Shown here piece after piece: positions 35,234-46,091 of a stretch of 64,000 bases of DNA; positions within the stretch are counted from its first letter, which is position 1; each line of letters starts with the position of its first letter. The DNA lies in the NCBI GenBank assembly GCA_017893485.1, contig CM030361.1, forward strand, positions 143,654,941 to 143,718,940. Reading direction: 5' to 3'. Both the position numbers and the translations under genes were made by a program. Under the pieces are notes generated by a model. It did not search any database. It saw only the letters and a program-made list of their open reading frames with translations, and was not told the DNA's origin. This DNA comes from Hemerocallis citrina. Its lineage: Eukaryota; Streptophyta; Magnoliopsida; Asparagales; Asphodelaceae.

Positions 35234-36696
35234 TATAACAATAGCACACAATCTGAAATTAAAATTTGATATATTAAATAGTATTAGATTTAAAAGGCAT
35301 TTTTTATAAATAATTTCACCTTTTTTAAAACCATCCCTAGTTGCAATTAAATAAACGATATAACAATTAACTATAAAATAAAGAAATCTCAGTCCAAAAA
35401 ATGTATAAAAAAGAATTAAATCTCAATACAATCTACTCTATTCACATAACCCTAAACTACCTTTGTAGAAATTATGTCAACCACCTTAGTGGCATTTTAT
35501 CGAACACCTTGTGTTCGAGTGTAATATCGATTCGACTATAGTCTCTCCTGAATTTGGCTTTCCGTTCAAGGAGATGATGATGGTAAAGGGTATTTGCTGT
35601 TGAGAGGAATAGGGCGAATAACGAGGGCGTCGTGCTGTAAATATGATAACAAGAAGATCTGATGACTCATGAACTATTTTGTTCATGGCTACTAATAATC
35701 TGTTACTTATCCCAAAATAATAATAATAATAATAATTATCTCTATACCTCAAAACAAATTTTCTCATTTAACGTTAATTAAAGTGGCTCAACTGGGAATG
35801 AAAGCTTATCAAACAATTTTCAGTAATAGATGAAACTTGTATAAGATCTTTGTTGTACCAATCTAGACATGACATCTTCCAGTCCATAAATTTAACAAGG
35901 ATCTCCGTATGTACTTCAATATTATATCATGTAAACCTTACGATTAGTTGCTTGCAGTTCAAAATATCTCAAATATCTTAATCATAGAGCAGAACCTTAC
36001 ACAAGGAAAAATGTGAACTATTAAAGAACAATGTCAAAAGGTATCCATCATCCCAAATCACCAACTCCAGATTTACATTTATTCATAGTCTCATAAAACA
36101 CCCATCCCTAAATACCACAAACAAATTATATTCTCCTCTATTATCAATTGTCAAGCACTCACTGTACACAATGATGGACAACAACTAAAAAATGCAAATT
36201 TCTTATTTAACTACCTGAGTTTACTCCATACTTGCATGACATCTCAAGCATCTAAAATATAGTCTACAAACTTTTCCTTATCAAAAAAACAAAACAAAAC
36301 AATCAAAAAAGCTACCCATTCTTCCAAATGCGCGCAATTGAGAGCCAGAGGCAATGTCAAATCCTCACCAAATGTCAAAACACCTAAACCATGGACCAAA
36401 TGACATATCTAACACAGAATTGGAACCATTAAATGCAATTTCACAAGATAACACATCAATCTAGTAAACCCACTTAATTCCATAGCCAAGATCTCATCTC
36501 GCGAGGCGTCAAACATCATTATGCAATCAAAAAGACCTTCATGTTCTAGTTCACAGTATCACAAACACAATATGTCCAACATACTTTGTAAACAGTAACG
36601 GATGAAACATAAACGAAGAACTCTTCCATCAGGAACATGTTCTCATGACATCCCAAGCATCGAAAAAAAAACGACAAGAATAAAGCATTATACCAT
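35234..36696. other. CACTA region upstream of TNP2, no gene seen
   Basis: About 1.4 kb of AT-rich sequence has no recognisable coding motif. It presumably holds the 5' intron or upstream part of the transposase transcription unit. Confidence 0.45.
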
Positions 36697-37060
36697 TCAA
36701 TGTCGAAGTTGTTGACAGTGGGGGGACTGGGGAGGACTCAGGCCGGCGACGACGGAGGCTACAGAGACGGCGACGGTGGGGCCTACGGGGATGGCGACTT
36801 TTCGAAGGAAACTCGGATCGGGAGTTTTGGGGGGTGAGAGAGAGTCTGAACTAGCGTTAAAGAGATGGAGGAGTTGTCGGAGGACGCAAGAACCTACTCT
36901 GATGGCGGAGGATTTGTCTCGAAAATCGAAGAAGGGAAAGAGGGAGAACGATGGCGACGCGCGCGAAAAATTAGGGCTGGAAAAAAAAAGCGAGCGAAAT
37001 GTTAGGGTTCGCGGGGGATTTATCCCAGTTAATTCACCGGCGTTTTTATTAACCAACACC
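36697..37060 (-). promoter_or_regulatory. GC-rich leader next to CACTA right end
   Basis: This island of higher GC content lies between the right subterminal repeats and the genes. Read on the minus strand it is CT-rich and leader-like. It holds a 120-codon frame (37059-36697) with a compositionally biased, Ser/Pro-rich product and no known domain. Its location suggests a promoter or first untranslated exon for the minus-strand genes. Confidence 0.4.
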
Positions 37061-37319
37061 GGTGAATGGGAGAAGATTTGTTTGGTACATTTTAGCTGCC
37101 TATTCGCCGGCGTTGTTTATTAAAATGTCGGTGAATATTATCCTTCACTGGCATTTGTATAAAAAACGACGGTGCATATCATAATTCCCCTGCATTTTAT
37201 AGAGGCCGCCGGCGTATAACCATCCAATGTGACGCCCCATTCCCGGTCTCTTCCTACCCCGGCGTGACTAGTAAAATGCCGGGGTATATACGCCGGAGTA
37301 CCAAGCAAATGTTGTAGTG
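37020..37319. repeat. CACTA right terminus with subterminal repeats
   Basis: CACCGGCG and CGCCGGYG units recur from about 37035 (CACCGGCGTTTTTATTAACC) to the TIR, ending TTGTAGTG at 37319. They mirror the left end. Confidence 0.9.
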
Positions 37320-38978
37320 GGCCAACAACATACGAGCCTCTTTTCCAATAGTTCTCTTCATATGTGGATTATGTTTTCTATGTGCATCCGTCAAGCTTGA
37401 TGATAGCGGCTCGAATTTTAGTCGTTTCTTTCTTGAAGATGGAGTCCTTGATATCCCCACCTCTTTGAATTTTTGCTGAGAAAATGGATGAATAGATGGT
37501 GCAGCATCCAAATACATAACATATTCAAAAATATTTTCTTTTTCAAATTCAAGACTTGTTGAATTTGTTGGATATACTTCGATTGGTAACTATTCAACTT
37601 CAGTCTATGTTTCTCGCCCACAATTAAATCTGTTTCACTTACTTGAAAACACGACTGTTCTTTGGCAGAAAACTTCATGGATTTAAAAACATCAAACGTT
37701 ACTTGCTCAAGCTGTGTTTGTTCCTCCACAATTGGTTTGTACTCTTCTTCCTTTTCAACCACATTTTGTTCGCCATTTTCTTCTTGTGGTTGCTCAATTG
37801 TCCTCCCGCTTCTTAGTGTTATTGCTTTGACATGCTCATTGGGATTAACCACTGTAGGTCTTGGTAATGTTCCTGTCGTTCTTTCGTTAAGAATATTTGA
37901 AATTTGACCAATTTGAACCTCAAAATTGCGAATTGAAACTGAAGTTGAAATTGCAACATTTTGGATTGCCAAATCTGTCTTCTGCATGTATTGCTCTGTC
38001 TTCTGCATGTGTTGCATGAACATCTCTTCAAGTGTCGGCTTCTTTTCTTGTTGTTGAAAATTTTGAGATTGTCTAATTGCTCCTCCTTGATCGTTGTTCC
38101 AAGAAAAGTTGGGGTGATTTCTCCATCCTGAATTATATGTGTTTGCATAAGGATTGTTTTGCCTTTGAAAGTTTGACACAAAATTTGCATGTTCGGCATT
38201 TGATGGAGCAAAAGGGTTCTCCACTTGGCAATATGCACTTGAATGATTTTCCGCACAAAAATCACAAATAATATTAGTTTGAATAGCATTAAAATTTATA
38301 TTGCCTAATTGTTTAGATAAAGTAGCAATTTGTGCAGTTAAAGTAGTAATAGGATCAAGTTTAAAAACTCTAGCCACTTTTCTTGGCATTGTTCTCTCTG
38401 AAGACCACTGGTAATTATTAGATGACATCTCCTCTAAAAGCTCATAGGCTGCTTCATGATTTTTGCTCATAAGTGCACCTCCAGCTGCTGCGTCAACCAT
38501 ATATCGATTTGTAACTCCCAAACCATTATAAAATATTTGAATTTGTAGCCATTTCGGAAGTTCATGATGAGAACACTTTCTCAATAACTCTTTATACCTC
38601 TCCCATGCATCATACAAAGACTCGGTCTCAAATTGAGTAAATGTGGTAATATCATTTCTTAGCTTCGCTGTCTTTGCCGACAAAAAATAATTAGCTAGAA
38701 ATTTTTGTGCAAGTTCCTCCCAAGTAGTAATACTACCGGGTGTAGAAAATTTAGCCAAGTCTTTGCCTTATCTTTTAGTGAAAAAGTAAAGAGTCTCAAT
38801 CGAATTGCATCATCTGATACTCCATTATGCTTGAAAGTGTCACAAATTTCCAGAAAGTTTGCAATGTGAACATAAGGATCCTCGTGCGATAGTCCCCAAA
38901 ATTAAACAATCCATGAGTTGTTTGCTTCAATTGCATAGCATAATCTCTCAAAGCCCTGTTTTTCTCATTGTTCGCCAT
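37320..38978 (-). pseudogene. Tat element gag, frameshifted and truncated by CACTA
   Basis: The start MANNEKNRALRDYA lies about 200 bases after the PBS. A frame change near 38890 precedes the DAIRL-type segment, and another near 38760 leads into TWEELAQKFLANYF, KLRNDITTFTQFETESLYDA and LPKWLQIQIFYNGL, the Retrotrans_gag core. An EAAYELLEEMSSNNYQW stretch and a knuckle CDFCAENHSSAYC follow. The later part (EVQIGQISNIL, TLRSGRTIEQP) is typical of Tat/Athila gag. After a frame change near 37520 the tail RTPSSRKKRLKFEPLSSSLT is cut at the CACTA border. No protease or RT follows on the far side, at 26125. Confidence 0.88.
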
Positions 38979-39149
38979 GATAATGTACTTGTATGTCCTG
39001 AAATATAAGTATTAAAAAAATAGAAAAACTAAAAAAAAAAGTAAGTCCAAAGAAAATAAAGAGGTAAAATAATAAAAATATAAAATATAAAAAAAGATCC
39101 AAACTAGTAATAATCAAACAATTTTCAATATCAATAAAAGAATAACTAG

Positions 39150-39176
39150 TCCCCGGCAGCGGCGACAAAAACTTGA
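39150..39176 (-). other. Primer-binding site of the Tat element
   Basis: On the minus strand, directly after the 5' LTR, TTTTTGTCGCCGCTGCCGGG resembles the TGGCGCCGTTGCCGGGGA site used by Tat/Athila elements (Asp-type tRNA primer), with two changes. Confidence 0.85.
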
Positions 39177-40976
39177 TGTGAATATTTGCAAGTGTACAAA
39201 ATCGCAACAAGTAGTATAGACAAGTGAAAAGAGTGTCGAACCCACAGGGACTAATTATTTTATTGAGTATCGAAATTTCTAGATTAACTACTATTTGGAA
39301 AATCAAAATTAAGAAAGAAAGCAACTAAATTAAGTTAATCTAAAGACTTAACTAAATTAATTAAAAAGGAGCGGAATCTGAAAATTTGTTATTTATTAAT
39401 TGCAAAATTAATTCTAGGGCTTTCGATTTCACTTAGTTTATCAAACACAATTTATAATCCCATGCGAATAAAAAGATTATTTTTCCAAGTTGTAGACCAA
39501 AATTCCCAAATTATTCAATATTCTCTCTCAAGCAATATCAAAAATATTCTCAACTAATTATTTGTCATAGTTCATGCACAAATTACTAACTGAAAAATCA
39601 TTAAGATCTATGGATTTCTTAACGGTCACATTAACAGCGGTTCGCTTTTGTAACGGTGTTTAATTTTATAAATTCAAAATCACAAATTACCAGTTCGGTC
39701 TCTCCATGATTTAATAGATCATAAAAAAGTCGGTGAACCAATTGTAAGCATTAAGATCAAAAATCAAACACCCAACCATGGAAAAATAGAAAAATAATAT
39801 GGAATTAAAATTGTGTTCTCAAAACTAGGCTACATCAAAGCCCTAGAAAAATAAATTTAGTTCATATTAAAATTGCAACTAACAAATACTGTCTTGGATT
39901 GCATAATAAAAAATTAGAGAAAGAAAAAAAAAAGATACAGGAAGAACTGTTCTGTAAAAAAAAATGCAAACCGAGATGCCTCGAATTGCGTGCCGCCAAG
40001 TCAGCAAAGCACAAAGGAAAATAGTCTGCTGTCTCGTCTCGAAGTTCGAATCTGCTGACGTCACGTAGTTTCGTCGCTGTCGTTTTCCGCGCACACGTCA
40101 GCGCCACGTCACCCTGGCCCCCTCTCTCTCTTCACATGTTTTCCACTTCTGTCCTGCTCCTTTCTTGCGCTAACGTCACGCTCCACGTCACCGCATCTGC
40201 TCATTTCTCCTTTTGTCTTGGAGTTCGCTGCCGTCAGTGCCTCCTCTCTCTTGCATTTCTTCTCTTGAAGCACACGCCCGCCAATGCAACACACCTACCT
40301 CCCACGTCCTGTCTTTTGATGATGATGATTATTATTATTATTAATTTTATTTTTTTTAATGAATAGAGGGTAGTCGTCGCTCTTCCTCTTTGTTAAGCCT
40401 CCTCTTCTTCTCTTGCTTGCTATTGTATTTATAGTGATCCAAAACGTGGAATTATGGTTTATTTTTGCAGAAAACCCTCTTTTCTTCATTTATTTATTTT
40501 CTTATGTGATTTGCTCTTTATTTCTTGCTTCTTTTCTTTTCTTTCTCTTCTTGAAGTATGTGCTGCATACACACAAAATAAATCAGAATTTAGGATTTAA
40601 AAATAAAAATAAAATTAATTAGAATTAATTAAACTAACTAAAAATCATATTAGTTCAATTAAATCCTTCTGAAAATTGTTTATTGCACTTTCAGCTCTAT
40701 TGGCAATTTAAAAATTATACCTTGCTTTTTACACAGCCAAATTGTAAAATTTCAAATTCAACAAATCGATAAGAATTAATAAATCATTCTGCTTGTTTTG
40801 TTTGTTGATTTTTACCAAAAATCTTCACCTTTTGCATCAAAAAATCTTATTCCTTCAAAAATAATTAATTAACTGAATTTTATGAAAATAAGATAACTTA
40901 TTAACATAATAGACGAATACAAGCAATTTTTATGGGTAAATGAGTACAAATATTTATATAAAAATTAGACACATCA
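39177..40976 (-). repeat. Tat element 5' LTR (1800 bp, uninterrupted)
   Basis: It begins TGTGAATATTTGC and ends TTAGACACATCA on the plus strand. It serves as the empty-site reference for the chromovirus insertion, since its ACCTCCCACGTCC stretch is continuous at about 40300. A CCTAC duplication follows at 40977-40981. Confidence 0.95.
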
Positions 40977-41345
40977 CCTACGCCGCTCCCCCTCCACCGC
41001 AAGCAGGGAGTTCACCACCGTTGCGTATGTCAGGCAGGGCTTCATCGCCCTTTCCTCCCTTTAACACTCGGTCTTCTCACATACCTCACACTGGCTCCCC
41101 TGGTTGCAGCGCATCCCCCCACCATCTGGCATTCCTCACCTTCTGCTCTCCTAGTCGGAGTTCACTCCCTTTCGACCGGACTACCCTGTCTTCCCTATCC
41201 TCCCTTTGGTCCTTCTTCTCTATGGGCATGGCCAGGGATAAGGCTGGGTCATATCCTCCTCTCCGGCGTCAGTGAAGCAGTGGCACCTCCTCCTCCAGTC
41301 TAGGCTGGAGGATCGGCTATGGGGATCATCTTCCCGCCTACATTG
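40977..41345 (-). pseudogene. CCHC/DUF4283-like protein, 5' portion
   Basis: This segment continues the minus-strand reading of 4778-5698 once the Tat element and one CCTAC are removed. It is GC-richer than its surroundings and holds basic, arginine-rich frames (NARWWGDALQPGEP is readable) with frame changes. The coding start is not clear. The open plus-strand frame across it (40940-41275) is a shadow. Confidence 0.45.
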
Positions 41346-41804
41346 GCCCTGTCTCTCTTTCACTTCTCAATTTTCTCACCTTGACTTGATTTCTCTCTCA
41401 TCTTTTTGCTATTTGTGAGAGCTTCTCCCAAGAAATTTTAGAGAGAGAAAACTCTTTCTCCTTATTGTTTTGTCGATCCATATTTTCTTTTCTTATAAAA
41501 ATTTAAGAATATATTTTATCTTTTCTTTAAATTTGGCAATAGATTCTCTTTATTAAAAATTTGCAAATTTGCGGAAAAATATTTTATTTATTATTTGGCA
41601 ATAGATTTATTTTCAACTTAGGAATTTGCCTAATTTTTATTATATTTTAGGGCATTTAATCTTTTCAGGTGGAGAACAACACACCTTAGTTATATAAGTA
41701 GATAAATCAAAGAAAGTGGTTTGGATTAGTGCAACCCTTCATTTCTTCTACCTTTATTTTTTATTTTCACATTCCCTTTTTATCTACTCTTATTATAATA
41801 ACTT
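41346..41804. other. AT-rich spacer, possible 5' flank of the DUF4283-like gene
   Basis: It contains TTCTC- and GAGAGAGA-rich sequence near 41390-41460, then AT-rich DNA. I see no gene or repeat boundary that I can support. Confidence 0.4.
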
Positions 41805-42071
41805 TGTGAACATTTTGAAATATTTTCATTAAGCGAAATAGTTATTTATGTAAATCACCCTTAGGAGGGTGAATAGGGTGATTGCGCGGAAATTCAAAAA
41901 ATTTAAAGTAAACAAGTAAAATAAAGAGATAGAGTTAGAGAAAGCAAACACAACAAAGATGCGAGATACATCGATTTAAGTGGTTGGGCCCCCATGCTTA
42001 ATCCACTACTCCCTACTTGAAGCAATTCTCCACCGCAAGTGTTCCACTACACCTAAATCCCATACAAGAGT
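41805..42071 (-). repeat. SIRE-like LTR, left piece
   Basis: This is interrupted at 42071 by solo LTR C and resumes at 50509. The join is supported by the target duplications described for C and B. The left border is uncertain. Confidence 0.5.
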
Positions 42072-42476
42072 TGTAACACCCCGTATTTCTTGGAGTATAT
42101 AATACTAGTATAATATATATATATATAATGATGGCATAATGGTAAATATGATGAATGGCAAAGTTGTAATAATGGGAAAATGAATTAAATGTGTGTGAGA
42201 TGGGAGATTTGGTTGTGCTTTGTTGACAGCACGTGAGTGACGTGTTGCTGCCAGGTGAGGCCCCATGGGTTGTGCCTTGCACGTAGAAGAGAGAGGAGGG
42301 GGCTATCTTAGTCCCACATTGGTAGGGAGCAAGAATAATCAATAATTAAATATAATTGCCCATGATCAAAGGTCACCAATAAGCTACAGCACCTTTTGAG
42401 AGGCAGCCTGTGATGGGAAGTTGTACTAATAAATAAGTAAAAAATAAATTGTCTGGGTTAGGGCCGGGGTGTTACA
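42072..42476 (+). mobile_element. Solo LTR C (405 bp)
   Basis: It begins TGTAACACCCCG and ends CGGGGTGTTACA, a perfect 12 bp inverted terminus. The target duplication is AGAGT: the left copy is 42067-42071 and the right copy 50504-50508, now displaced by the later insertion of B. No coding region is present. It could be a short LTR family or a MITE-like element, but TG...CA ends and a 5 bp duplication favour an LTR. Confidence 0.72.
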
Positions 42477-43020
42477 AGTGTAATGCCCCGATTTTCATTT
42501 AATGAAAATTATTTTATTTTGCACGTAGCGTGCACGTGCAATATTTTGATAATTATTTTCATTTTGATGAGTATAGATATTTATATATGTGCTCTTTAAT
42601 TATTTTTGTATAAAGCCCTTTTTTTTCAAATAGACAAAAAGCCTTTCTTTTAAAGCCCAAATTGAATTTATTTATTTTCTTTTATAAACTATTATTATTT
42701 TGGCCCATAAACTAAAGCCCATGAGCTATTTTATTTTTAAATACAACTTGTAATGTAGAATACAATTTAAAGATTTTTTTTTATGTACAAATTTTTAAAT
42801 GGAGACCAAGTTGCATGCACGTGCACTACACGTACACGTGCAAATTGCACCTTTGGAGTAGGCCGGTTTTAAGCTTTTGGAGGGAAAGGAATTTTTCAAG
42901 TGGAGTCATGGTGATGGTGGTTACTTGATCATGGGTAGTTAGTGTAACTCTTCCTTAAATCATAGCCATTTGTTCCTAACTCCTACTTCAATCCTAGCCA
43001 TCCATTTTCCTAAATTTTAG

Positions 43021-43028
43021 TATAAATA
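43021..43028 (+). promoter_or_regulatory. TATA box of LTR B
   Basis: TATAAATA is followed by a C-run and the leader that ends at the donor-like AAG|GTGGGTAA. Confidence 0.6.
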
Positions 43029-43985
43029 CCCCCCCCCCCCTAGCCTAGTTATTCTTGTGCTAACTATTTCCTTCAAACCTATAGTTCAAAATACATTATC
43101 TAGTAGTTTATTAAGTGAGTCAAAAGATTGAGTTTGTGTGAGAAATTGTGCTTGCATCAAGAAGAAGGAAGGGCTGGCATCAACAAGGAGCTCTCGGTTT
43201 GGCTTGTGGAGTGCTCGGGTCTTGGCTTTGTGGAGGCTCGTGTGCGCGCATCTAGGAGGAGGACCGCTCTCGTGGCAAGGACATTCGTTTAGGAGGTTGC
43301 TAGTTGTATTTCTCTCCAAATTAAGGTGGGTAATTTTCCGTATTTCTAATTAGGAAGCATGCTAGTATTAAATTGAATGATGATGCACGAAAAAGATTAA
43401 TAAGAGTACACTTTAATTAGAAAAATGACCTATTGATTGATTGAAATGTGATATGAAATTGAATGTGGTTCCATTATTAAAATTCAAGTTGTGTACGAAT
43501 TGATTGTAGCCATGGATTGCTTGAAGAAAATTTCATGATCTACATCAAGAATTATATGCAAAAGTTAGTAGATTGACAATGCTACTTTATGTGTTTAAAT
43601 GGATCTTCGTGATAATGTTGAAATGAATGAATTAAGGTATAGATTGTATGTTTGGGAAATGATTAAAAACAGAGAATTAATATGAAGATTGCTAATAAAG
43701 AGATTAGTGATGTTAATTTGTTAAGAAATGTTGAAAAAGAAGAAATGTGGTAGTGATAGTTTATAATTTGAATTAATTGTATGAAAAATATGTATTAATT
43801 ATTGAAAAAATTATTTTCTATATACTGGAGTATAATTTATGATGGTATTAGTCAATCTGAAAATTTACAGCAAATTTTATAAAAGCAAAATGAAATGAGA
43901 GCTTGTTGAACATCGAAATGTTTTAATAAACAGGGAGAATCGATTTAAATAAACTTCAAGTTGTAACCATGACAACCTGAGCGTA

Positions 43986-44048
43986 TAGCTTACGTGGTCG
44001 GGATGCTCTTATTCACTACAGTATTGGGCGGGTCGATGGTTCGATTCC
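43986..44048 (+). other. tRNA-like module 1 in LTR B (A-box/B-box)
   Basis: An A-box-like TAGCTTACGTGG (43986-43997) and a perfect B-box-like GGTTCGATTCC (44038-44048) are spaced as in tRNA genes. No convincing cloverleaf forms, so it is a tRNA-derived or SINE-like piece rather than a tRNA gene. Confidence 0.5.
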
Positions 44049-44148
44049 CAGTAGCATCGCATATTTTCTTTCGTCTTTTAAAAAATAAAATGAAATGCAG
44101 CCGAGAGCATTTAATGCTCTCAGCGCTTTTCTATACCGCTGGCGCAAG

Positions 44149-44203
44149 TGGCCTAGTGGCCTGTGCTTTCGGCGTGCTTCTCTCTGGTTGTGGGTTCGAA
44201 TAC
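44149..44203 (+). other. tRNA-like module 2 in LTR B (A-box/B-box)
   Basis: An A-box-like TGGCCTAGTGGC (44149-44160) and a B-box-like GGTTCGAATAC (44193-44203). A 6 bp acceptor-like pairing (GCTGGC with GCCAGT) and a small D-arm (GGCC/GGCC) can be drawn, but the T-stem is poor. It is likely a tRNA-derived relic. Confidence 0.5.
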
Positions 44204-45210
44204 TGGGCTCGGCCAGTATTTAAATTGAGGGGAAAAAAAACATTTTTTTTGGGATTTTTGATGATGGAAAAAATATGTTTATTATTTTAAAATTATGAGG
44301 GACTTGTGAAAAATAATTTGAGAATTATTTGCATGAAGTAGAGTATGTTTTGAGAATAAATGTATAAATAAAACTATGGTTCTACATTTATATTTTTGTG
44401 AAGTTATAATTTGCAAAAGAACTTGAAATGAAGTGTTAGAAAGACAATTTAGCAAAGAAAGAAATTATATGAAGTGATGTGAAGTGATTTATTCTCATTG
44501 GAGAATAGTATGAAAATTATGAAATGTGAATATTCAATAGTGTTGTGATTATATTGATGAAATACACAAGGAATAATTGAATTCCATGTATGGCTATGGA
44601 CTTATGAATAAATTAGAGATTATGCTATTGAAAAAGAAAATCTGTTATGATTATGAAAATGAACTTATGAGCTAGAAATGCTCAATTTTGAAAATTGTGA
44701 ATTGGAATTGAAACAAAAGAGTAGCTAAGTCTCCCCCGGCATTTGGAAAGAAATGAAATGAAATTTGAAATGAAGGACCAAGGTTGGTCTTGTTTGAATG
44801 AATGAATAAGTCCGGTTTAGTGGAGAGGCTAACTCTAGAGCTTGGATTTTGTTCATGATTCTGATAAAAACTAAGGATTAGTACATAGTGGAGACGTGAT
44901 GAAAGTGAGAGAAAAACACGAGTATGAGAACTAGAGTTTACGGTGCGGGTGTGAGCCACAGAATGCATGCTTGATGAGTCAAGACATGGCGTGGGCACAA
45001 CTCAGTAATGATCGGACTTTAGCCACGCTTGTGGGGTGTTTGGTGACTGCAAGAGGATCGTGTGCCATGAAGGAGGCTGAATTGCCACAGAATGCATGCT
45101 TGATGGGTCAAGACATGACGCGGGATTCCCCTCCAGGTTTTCTGTACACGAGCTTGTACTCATAGATTATCTAGGATACTCACCGTAGTTACAGTAGTAG
45201 ATTAAGACAT

Positions 45211-45516
45211 GACGAGGGATTGAACCCTACAAAGATGAAGAACGATTAAGAGGCTTGTCCTCGGACCTATGTAGTATGGAATGCATAGAATCCGAACAAG
45301 TGTGCATTAGTGTCATGTAATATAAATAACTGCATTAAGGACTAAGTGCACCATCACAACACGGCATCAATAGGGTATTCCCTTTAGTTTGATATGTGAC
45401 AAGTTTGTGTTTGTTAAATATGGAAAATAAGTTATACTATTTCCGGCATAGAGAGGATGGCCGTGTATAATGTTCGTCGGTTGAATAAACTGACGTACCT
45501 ACAGTTTTGTATGCAG
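45211..45516 (+). repeat. Conserved LTR tail block, copy in LTR B
   Basis: It begins GACGAGGGATTGAACCC and matches the chromovirus and D blocks, ending at the acceptor-like ATGCAG. Confidence 0.8.
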
Positions 45517-46091
45517 GGTATGTAACACCCCGCAAAATTGGAAATTATAATTTTACCCCTGTGTGTTACGCACGTGTTTGTTTCGGTGCGTGCATTTAGG
45601 CGTATCCTTTCTCAAAACGAATTTCATAAAATGTGTGTGCATTTATTATAAAATTTTAATTTGAACTAACTTTTACTTAATAATATAGTATACAATATAT
45701 AGTGCATAGTATATAGTATGACAATTATATGTATGGTAAAATGTATGAAATGTGAAATGGATTAAATGGAAATGACTTGGTTTTAGTTGGGGGCCCACGT
45801 TAAAAGACTTGGGCTGTCATGGTCTGGATTTCATTTGTGAAGTGATGAAATGGTAATATGTGCATTTGGAGTGGGCCCACGGTGGAAAGAGAAGTACCCA
45901 GCAAGTTGTGCTTGCTGTTGTGCTTTCACTTGATGGTGGGCTTAGTGTTTAGTGTAAATTGAATGGAGGCCCACCTACAAATGTTGTATTGTGTGCTTGT
46001 GTATGTGCACACTTGATGTTTTTTTCTTTTTTGGCCGGGTGGTACCAAGTGGGTGACCAGATTTTTTGTAGTGGGGAGAGGAAGAGGTAGG

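Larger units (their letters stand above)
26126..37319 (-). mobile_element. CACTA (En/Spm) DNA transposon, 11.2 kb, inside the Tat element
   Basis: The termini are CACTACAATACAC on the left and TTGTAGTG on the right (CACTACAACATTTG when reversed). Both ends carry dense ACCGGCG/CGCCGGT subterminal repeats over 300-600 bp. It carries minus-strand genes for a TNP2-type transposase (damaged) and a TNPA-like Transposase_24 protein. It splits the Tat gag at 37320. The 3 bp next to the ends are CCA on the left and GGC on the right, so the usual 3 bp duplication is not visible. Confidence 0.93.
5699..40976 (-). mobile_element. Tat/Athila-like Ty3 retrotransposon carrying gag only (35.3 kb with nested inserts)
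   Basis: The boundaries are a TG at 5699 and a CA at 40976, flanked by the 5 bp target duplication CCTAC at 5694-5698 and 40977-40981. LTRs of about 1.8 kb match over their whole length: the left copy is 5699-6820 plus 24105-24813, the right copy 39177-40976. Transcription is on the minus strand: 5' LTR (right), PBS, gag, then a long noncoding stretch, PPT and 3' LTR (left). Without its inserts it is about 6.8 kb. No protease, RT or integrase is visible on either side of the CACTA insertion, so it looks like a non-autonomous, gag-only element. Confidence 0.92.
43326..45516 (+). other. Putative intron inside LTR B
   Basis: The donor TTAAG|GTGGGTAA is at 43326 and the acceptor TTTTGTATGCAG|G ends at 45516, a span of 2191 bases. 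The following base pair group GGGTA is the exact site used by the D insertion. Confidence 0.45.

Noticed and set aside
36697..37059. A 120-codon minus-strand protein gene at the CACTA end
   Set aside because: Biased composition and position between subterminal repeats and genes fit a leader. No domain is recognised.
40940..41275. 111-codon plus-strand frame
   Set aside because: Starts in the Tat LTR and runs antisense through the DUF4283-like fragment. It is a shadow frame.
42072..42476. A MITE because of its short length and 12 bp inverted ends
   Set aside because: TG...CA ends, a 5 bp duplication and similarity of the termini to larger LTRs in the window favour a solo LTR, though a MITE-like origin is not excluded.
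44149..44215. A true tRNA gene
   Set aside because: A-box, B-box and a short acceptor-like stem are present, but the T-stem does not pair and the anticodon arm is unclear.
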